A DNA stretch of 5,955 nucleotides from Campylobacterota bacterium (lineage in GTDB: Bacteria; Campylobacterota; Campylobacteria; Campylobacterales; Sulfurovaceae), in assembly GCA_011330645.1 (NCBI GenBank), contig DRQB01000063.1:1-5955 (forward strand), in the 5' to 3' direction. The translations under genes and the position numbers were made by a program. This document shows positions 5,816-5,955 of this stretch, piece after piece (the stretch's first letter is position 1; the number at the start of each line of letters is the position of its first letter). The notes below the pieces were generated by a model that was not told where the DNA came from, did no database searches, and saw nothing but the letters and a program-made list of their open reading frames with translations.

Positions 5816-5854
5816 TGAATTCTCTTTCATAAATAATTAAAATACGAAAAGAGA
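5813..5854 (-). promoter_or_regulatory. thiC translation-initiation region with candidate RBS sequestor
   Basis: AAAGAGA (5827-5821) is the likely ribosome-binding site for the ATG at 5815. TCTCTTT (5854-5848) upstream is its perfect 7-bp complement and could hide it. The same TCTCTT can instead pair with AAGAGA (5938-5933), the riboswitch P1 3' strand, with two extra G-U pairs. The two pairings exclude each other, as expected of a translational TPP switch. Complementarity is seen; switching is inferred. Confidence 0.55.
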
Positions 5855-5871
5855 GAAGTGTCATACGAAGT

Positions 5872-5917
5872 AAGTGAATCATCTCATTAGATTAAAAAGT
5901 AATCAAATGATTCACTT
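5872..5917 (-). other. Long hairpin in the thiC leader between aptamer and start codon
   Basis: AAGTGAATCAT (minus strand 5917-5907) pairs perfectly over 11 bp with ATGATTCACTT (5882-5872). An inner stem, TTGATTA against TAATC-T-AA with one bulged T, closes a CTTTT loop. No U-run follows the outer stem, so it is not an intrinsic terminator. It probably brings the riboswitch P1 strand close to the thiC ribosome-binding region or protects the RNA. Confidence 0.7.
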
Positions 5918-5930
5918 GGTGTAGTGTCAC

Positions 5931-5955
5931 AATCTCTTCCTTACGCTGGTCTTAA
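5931..5955 (-). promoter_or_regulatory. TPP riboswitch of thiC, 3' end only (cut by window edge)
   Basis: The minus strand begins with TTAAGACCAGCG and continues TAAGGAAGAGATT, which is the conserved 3' end of a thi-box (P5 3' strand, junction and P1 3' strand). The other riboswitch in this window has TAGGGAAGAGA at the same place. The G-to-A change in TAAGGA lies in a helix whose partner is off-window, so a matching change there is expected. The location ahead of thiC is the classic one for this riboswitch. Confidence 0.88.

Noticed and set aside
5816..5830. thiC start at the upstream ATG (5830), adding Met-Lys-Glu-Asn-Ser
   Set aside because: No Shine-Dalgarno precedes it, while AAAGAGA lies 6 nt before the ATG at 5815. 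The bases of the five added codons themselves form that ribosome-binding site.

Overview
The window is a thiamin (vitamin B1) locus. Six complete genes and one cut gene all lie on the minus strand, so reading order runs from position 5955 down to 1. The organism is a Gram-negative bacterium: the cut gene at the left edge encodes the exported N-terminus of a TonB-dependent outer-membrane receptor. The AT-leaning composition, tight Shine-Dalgarno spacing and protein style suggest a Campylobacterota lineage such as a Sulfurovum relative. That placement is impression, not proof.

Layout in transcription order. (1) 5931-5955 is the 3' end of a TPP riboswitch cut by the window edge. It is followed by a strong hairpin (5872-5917) and the leader of thiC. 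(2) thiC (HMP-P synthase) ends at 3926. (3) 3849-3929 is a nested inverted repeat that carries the thiC stop codon in its outer arm and probably acts as a partial terminator. (4) thiO-thiS-thiG-thiE-thiD (3828 down to 332) are packed with 1-nt gaps or 4- to 11-nt overlaps. (5) A 13-bp hairpin sits on the thiD stop codon, followed by a candidate promoter. (6) A complete TPP riboswitch at 192-267 is followed by a hairpin that contains the ribosome-binding site of the next gene. (7) The receptor gene starts at 135 and runs off the left edge.

How the genes work together. ThiC makes the pyrimidine phosphate and ThiD phosphorylates it to HMP-PP. ThiO makes the imine of glycine, ThiS carries the sulfur, and ThiG joins both with deoxyxylulose phosphate into the thiazole. 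ThiE couples pyrimidine and thiazole into thiamin phosphate. The genes for charging ThiS with sulfur (thiF and a sulfurtransferase) and for the last phosphorylation (thiL) are not in the window. Two TPP riboswitches therefore appear to govern one locus: one over de novo synthesis and one over a receptor probably used for uptake of thiamin or a precursor across the outer membrane. Both leaders look built for control at translation initiation, not for termination.

There is no gene-free stretch longer than 300 bases. The non-coding stretches are 136-331, 3829-3925 and 5816-5955, and all three contain structured elements described below. The plus strand shows no convincing gene.
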